Shown piece by piece: positions 4,757 to 6,391 of a stretch of DNA of 6,391 nt (the stretch's first letter is position 1; the number at the start of each line of letters is the position of its first letter). The notes under the pieces were generated by a model. The model ran no database searches and was not told the origin of the DNA. It saw only the letters and a program-made list of their open reading frames with translations. The stretch spans positions 1-6,391 of the forward strand of contig CAYZAY010000118.1 of assembly GCA_964476515.1 (NCBI GenBank). The letters are read 5' to 3'. Source of the DNA: JASMHC01 sp964476515. GTDB lineage: Bacteria > Pseudomonadota > Alphaproteobacteria > Rhodobacterales > Rhodobacteraceae. The translations under genes and the position numbers were made by a program.

Positions 4757-6250
4757 TTATTTCTTTTTGCCGAAACCAGATAGACCACTAGGAAGGCCGC
4801 CCATACCGCCTAGGCCGGGAAGTTTGCCGCCTGCGCCGAGTTGTTTGGCTGCGGCTTCCAGCGCTTTGGGGTCCATGCCAGCTGGCATATCGGGCATGCC
4901 GCCTTTGCCCATCATGGCTTTCATCGCTTGTTTCATCATGCCGCCTTTGCCTTTGCCGAGCTTTTTCATCATGTCGCCCATCTGGCGCTGCATTTTCAGC
5001 AGTTTGTTGAGTTCAGAAACTTCGAGACCGGCACCTTTGGCGATGCGCTTTTTGCGGCTGGCTTGAAGGATTTGCGGGTTGGCGCGTTCGCGTTTGGTCA
5101 TTGACTGGATCAGCGCGATCTGGCGTTTGATCATCTTGTCATCGATGCCGGCGCCTTCCATTTGCTTGGCCATCTTTCCCGCACCGGGCATCATCGACAT
5201 GACGCCTTCCATACCGCCCATTTTCATCATCTGCTCAAGCTGCATCTTCAGGTCGTTCATGTTGAACATACCCTTGGCCATGCGCTTCATCATGCGCTCT
5301 GCTTGTTCGGCTTCGATGGTTTCCTGAGCTTTTTCGACAAGGCTGACGATGTCGCCCATACCGAGGATTCGGCCTGCAATACGCTCAGGCTCGAAGGTTT
5401 CGAGCGCGTCCATCTTTTCGCCCACGCCGACAAAGCGGATCGGTTTGCCGGTGACCGCGCGCATCGAAAGCGCTGCACCGCCGCGTCCGTCACCGTCCAT
5501 ACGGGTTAGGGCGACGCCTGTGATGCCGATCTTGGCGTCGAATTCTTCGGCCACTTCAACGGCGACCTGACCGGTCAGGCCGTCAACGACCAAAAGGGTT
5601 TCGCGCGGGTTGACGACGTCGCGGACGTCTTCGACCTCTTTCATCAGGACTTCGTCGATCTGCAAGCGACCAGCGGTGTCGAGCATATAGACGTCATAGC
5701 CGCCCATCGTCGCCTGTTGCTTGGCGCGTTTGGCGATATCAACCGGCTGCTGGCCCGGAACGATTGGCAGGGTGTCTACGCCGACCTGCTGGCCGAGCAT
5801 TGCAAGCTGGTCCATCGCAGCGGGGCGATAGATGTCGAGCGAGGCCATGAGGACCTTTTTGCCCTCTTTTTCTTTCAGACGTTTGGCGAGCTTACCGGTG
5901 ATCGTCGTTTTACCACCACCCTGCAGACCGACCAACAGGATCGGGGCAGGCGGGTTGTCGATTTTCAGCGCGCCGGGGTCTTCTTCGCCAGTAAGCGTAT
6001 CGACCAGTGCGTCGTGCACAATCTTGACGACCTGCTGGCCGGGGGTGATTGATTTGGTGACGGCTTGGCCGGTGGCCTTTTCCTGAATCTTGTTAACAAA
6101 CTCGCGGGCGACGGGCAGTGATACGTCGGCTTCCAAAAGGGCGACGCGGACTTCGCGTAGGGCGGTTTTGACGTCGTCTTCGGACAGCGCGCCTTGTTTG
6201 GTTAGACGATCGAAGACACCAGAGAGGCGTTCGCTTAGATTCTCAAACAT
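4757..6250 (-). CDS. ffh: Signal recognition particle protein Ffh (SRP54)
   Basis: Ffh binds 4.5S RNA and the signal sequences of nascent membrane proteins and, with FtsY, delivers ribosomes to the inner-membrane translocon. The 497-residue product has the three standard parts. The N domain covers about residues 1-95. The GTPase G domain has GLQGGGKTT (108-116, P-loop), DIYRPAAMDQL (139-149), DTAGR (191-195), TRMD (249-252, guanine specificity) and GVGEKMD (275-281). The M domain, from about 300, is Met-rich and contains the RNA-binding helix-turn-helix around TKRERANPQILQASRKKRIA (385-404) and GAGLEVSELNKLL (406-418). The tail (430-497) is a Gly/Met/Pro-rich extension longer than in E. coli (453 aa), as in other alphaproteobacteria. 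AAGGAG lies 8 bases before the ATG at 6250. It is the first gene of the visible cluster. Confidence 0.97.
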   Translation of the reverse strand: MFENLSERLSGVFDRLTKQGALSEDDVKTALREVRVALLEADVSLPVAREFVNKIQEKATGQAVTKSITPGQQVVKIVHDALVDTLTGEEDPGALKIDNPPAPILLVGLQGGGKTTITGKLAKRLKEKEGKKVLMASLDIYRPAAMDQLAMLGQQVGVDTLPIVPGQQPVDIAKRAKQQATMGGYDVYMLDTAGRLQIDEVLMKEVEDVRDVVNPRETLLVVDGLTGQVAVEVAEEFDAKIGITGVALTRMDGDGRGGAALSMRAVTGKPIRFVGVGEKMDALETFEPERIAGRILGMGDIVSLVEKAQETIEAEQAERMMKRMAKGMFNMNDLKMQLEQMMKMGGMEGVMSMMPGAGKMAKQMEGAGIDDKMIKRQIALIQSMTKRERANPQILQASRKKRIAKGAGLEVSELNKLLKMQRQMGDMMKKLGKGKGGMMKQAMKAMMGKGGMPDMPAGMDPKALEAAAKQLGAGGKLPGLGGMGGLPSGLSGFGKKK

Positions 6251-6280
6251 TCCCGTGGCTCCTTACACCGTTGTTATTAT

Positions 6281-6302
6281 GGTCCTTCACGTAGGAACGA
6301 CC
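6281..6302. other. Imperfect inverted repeat in the ffh leader
   Basis: The 22 bases pair as GGTC-c-TTC, six-base centre, GAA-c-GACC: seven pairs around a C·C mismatch. It lies about 30 bases upstream of the ffh ATG, so as RNA it would sit just ahead of the ribosome binding site. It could be a small operator-like palindrome or a 5'-UTR hairpin. No known regulator site is recognised. Confidence 0.3.
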
Positions 6303-6314
6303 GGCCCAAATGCA

Positions 6315-6334
6315 GTTGCCCCCGTGGGCGCAAC
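6315..6334. other. GC-rich inverted repeat in the ffh leader
   Basis: GTTGC-c-CC and GG-c-GCAAC arms flank a four-base centre, giving seven pairs with one mismatch. No T run follows on either strand, so it is not a convincing terminator. Together with the repeat at 6281-6302 it would give the ffh 5' leader two consecutive stem-loops. Confidence 0.3.
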
Positions 6335-6357
6335 GCGCTGACGGAGGGCGATCCCTG

Positions 6358-6386
6358 TATATAACAAGGACCGGAAGTTTTGGCAC
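6358..6386 (-). promoter_or_regulatory. Possible sigma-70-type promoter for ffh
   Basis: On the minus strand GTGCCA (6386-6381) and TATATA (6363-6358) are separated by 17 bases. Each hexamer matches the housekeeping consensus at four of six positions. Transcription would start near 6351, giving a leader of about 100 bases containing both GC-rich hairpins. The -35 element overlaps the perfect inverted repeat at the window edge. It is the best candidate I see in this gap, but weak matches like this arise by chance. Confidence 0.3.
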
Positions 6387-6391
6387 TTCCG
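6372..6391. repeat. Perfect 7-bp inverted repeat (CGGAAGT / ACTTCCG) at the window edge
   Basis: CGGAAGT, a six-base centre (tttggc on the plus strand), and ACTTCCG form an exact stem-loop that ends at the last base of the window, so it may extend further. On the minus strand it is followed by GTCCTTGTT, only moderately T-rich. It could be the terminator of a gene lying beyond the window, or an operator overlapping the candidate ffh promoter. Confidence 0.4.

Noticed and set aside
4767..6341. Several long plus-strand open frames opposite ffh, and similar ones opposite trmD, rimM and bluB
   Set aside because: They are antisense readings of GC-rich coding sequence, with low-complexity composition and no family motifs, opposite genes identified with high confidence.
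6251..6386. An open GTG-initiated frame on the minus strand running through the ffh leader
   Set aside because: It has no ribosome binding site visible, resembles no protein, crosses the hairpins and the ffh ribosome binding site, and stops just inside ffh.
6251..6391. 4.5S (SRP) RNA gene next to ffh
   Set aside because: The conserved GGTCAGGTCCGGAAGGAAGCAG-type core is absent on both strands; a short CCGGAAG match at 6371 lacks the rest.

Overview
The window looks like a chromosomal housekeeping region of an alphaproteobacterium, most likely of the Rhodobacteraceae (Roseobacter type). The evidence is the gene order ffh – acetyltransferases – chorismate mutase – rpsP – rimM – trmD, the Ala/Glu-rich tail on ribosomal protein S16, the Met- and Gly-rich end of Ffh, and the N-terminally extended TrmD. 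This assignment rests on recalled family features; no search was run. Every gene supported here lies on the minus strand, so transcription runs from high to low coordinates.

Layout in transcription order. 6251-6391 is a leader with three inverted repeats and a possible promoter. 4757-6250 is ffh, the GTPase of the signal recognition particle. 4673-4756 is a short gap with one bulged hairpin. 4121-4672 and 3516-4121 are two tandem, paralogous GNAT acetyltransferases that overlap by one base. 3147-3443 is a small type II chorismate mutase. 2700-3089 is rpsP. 2048-2695 is a BluB-type 5,6-dimethylbenzimidazole synthase that probably starts at TTG just after the rpsP stop. 1903-2046 is a 47-residue one-helix membrane protein. 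1400-1906 is rimM and 507-1283 is trmD.

rpsP, bluB, the small protein and rimM are packed with gaps of 4 and 1 bases and a 4-base overlap, so they almost certainly share one mRNA and the last three are probably translationally coupled. The canonical rpsP–rimM–trmD ribosome-biogenesis unit has therefore taken in a cobalamin lower-ligand enzyme and an unnamed membrane peptide. trmD follows after 116 bases with its own ribosome binding site.

Downstream of trmD, where rplS (L19) usually sits, the sequence changes character. 23-442 is an unrecognised gene of about 40% GC over most of its 5' half (trmD, sampled, is 65%). Its last nine or ten codons run into a segment (1-54) that looks like the end of an insertion sequence. 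The left edge of the window therefore appears to be an accessory insertion, and rplS, if kept, lies beyond it. Nothing here amounts to a clear new defence or mobile system. The most interesting items are the unlisted 47-residue gene, bluB inside the ribosomal operon, and the disrupted trmD–rplS junction.
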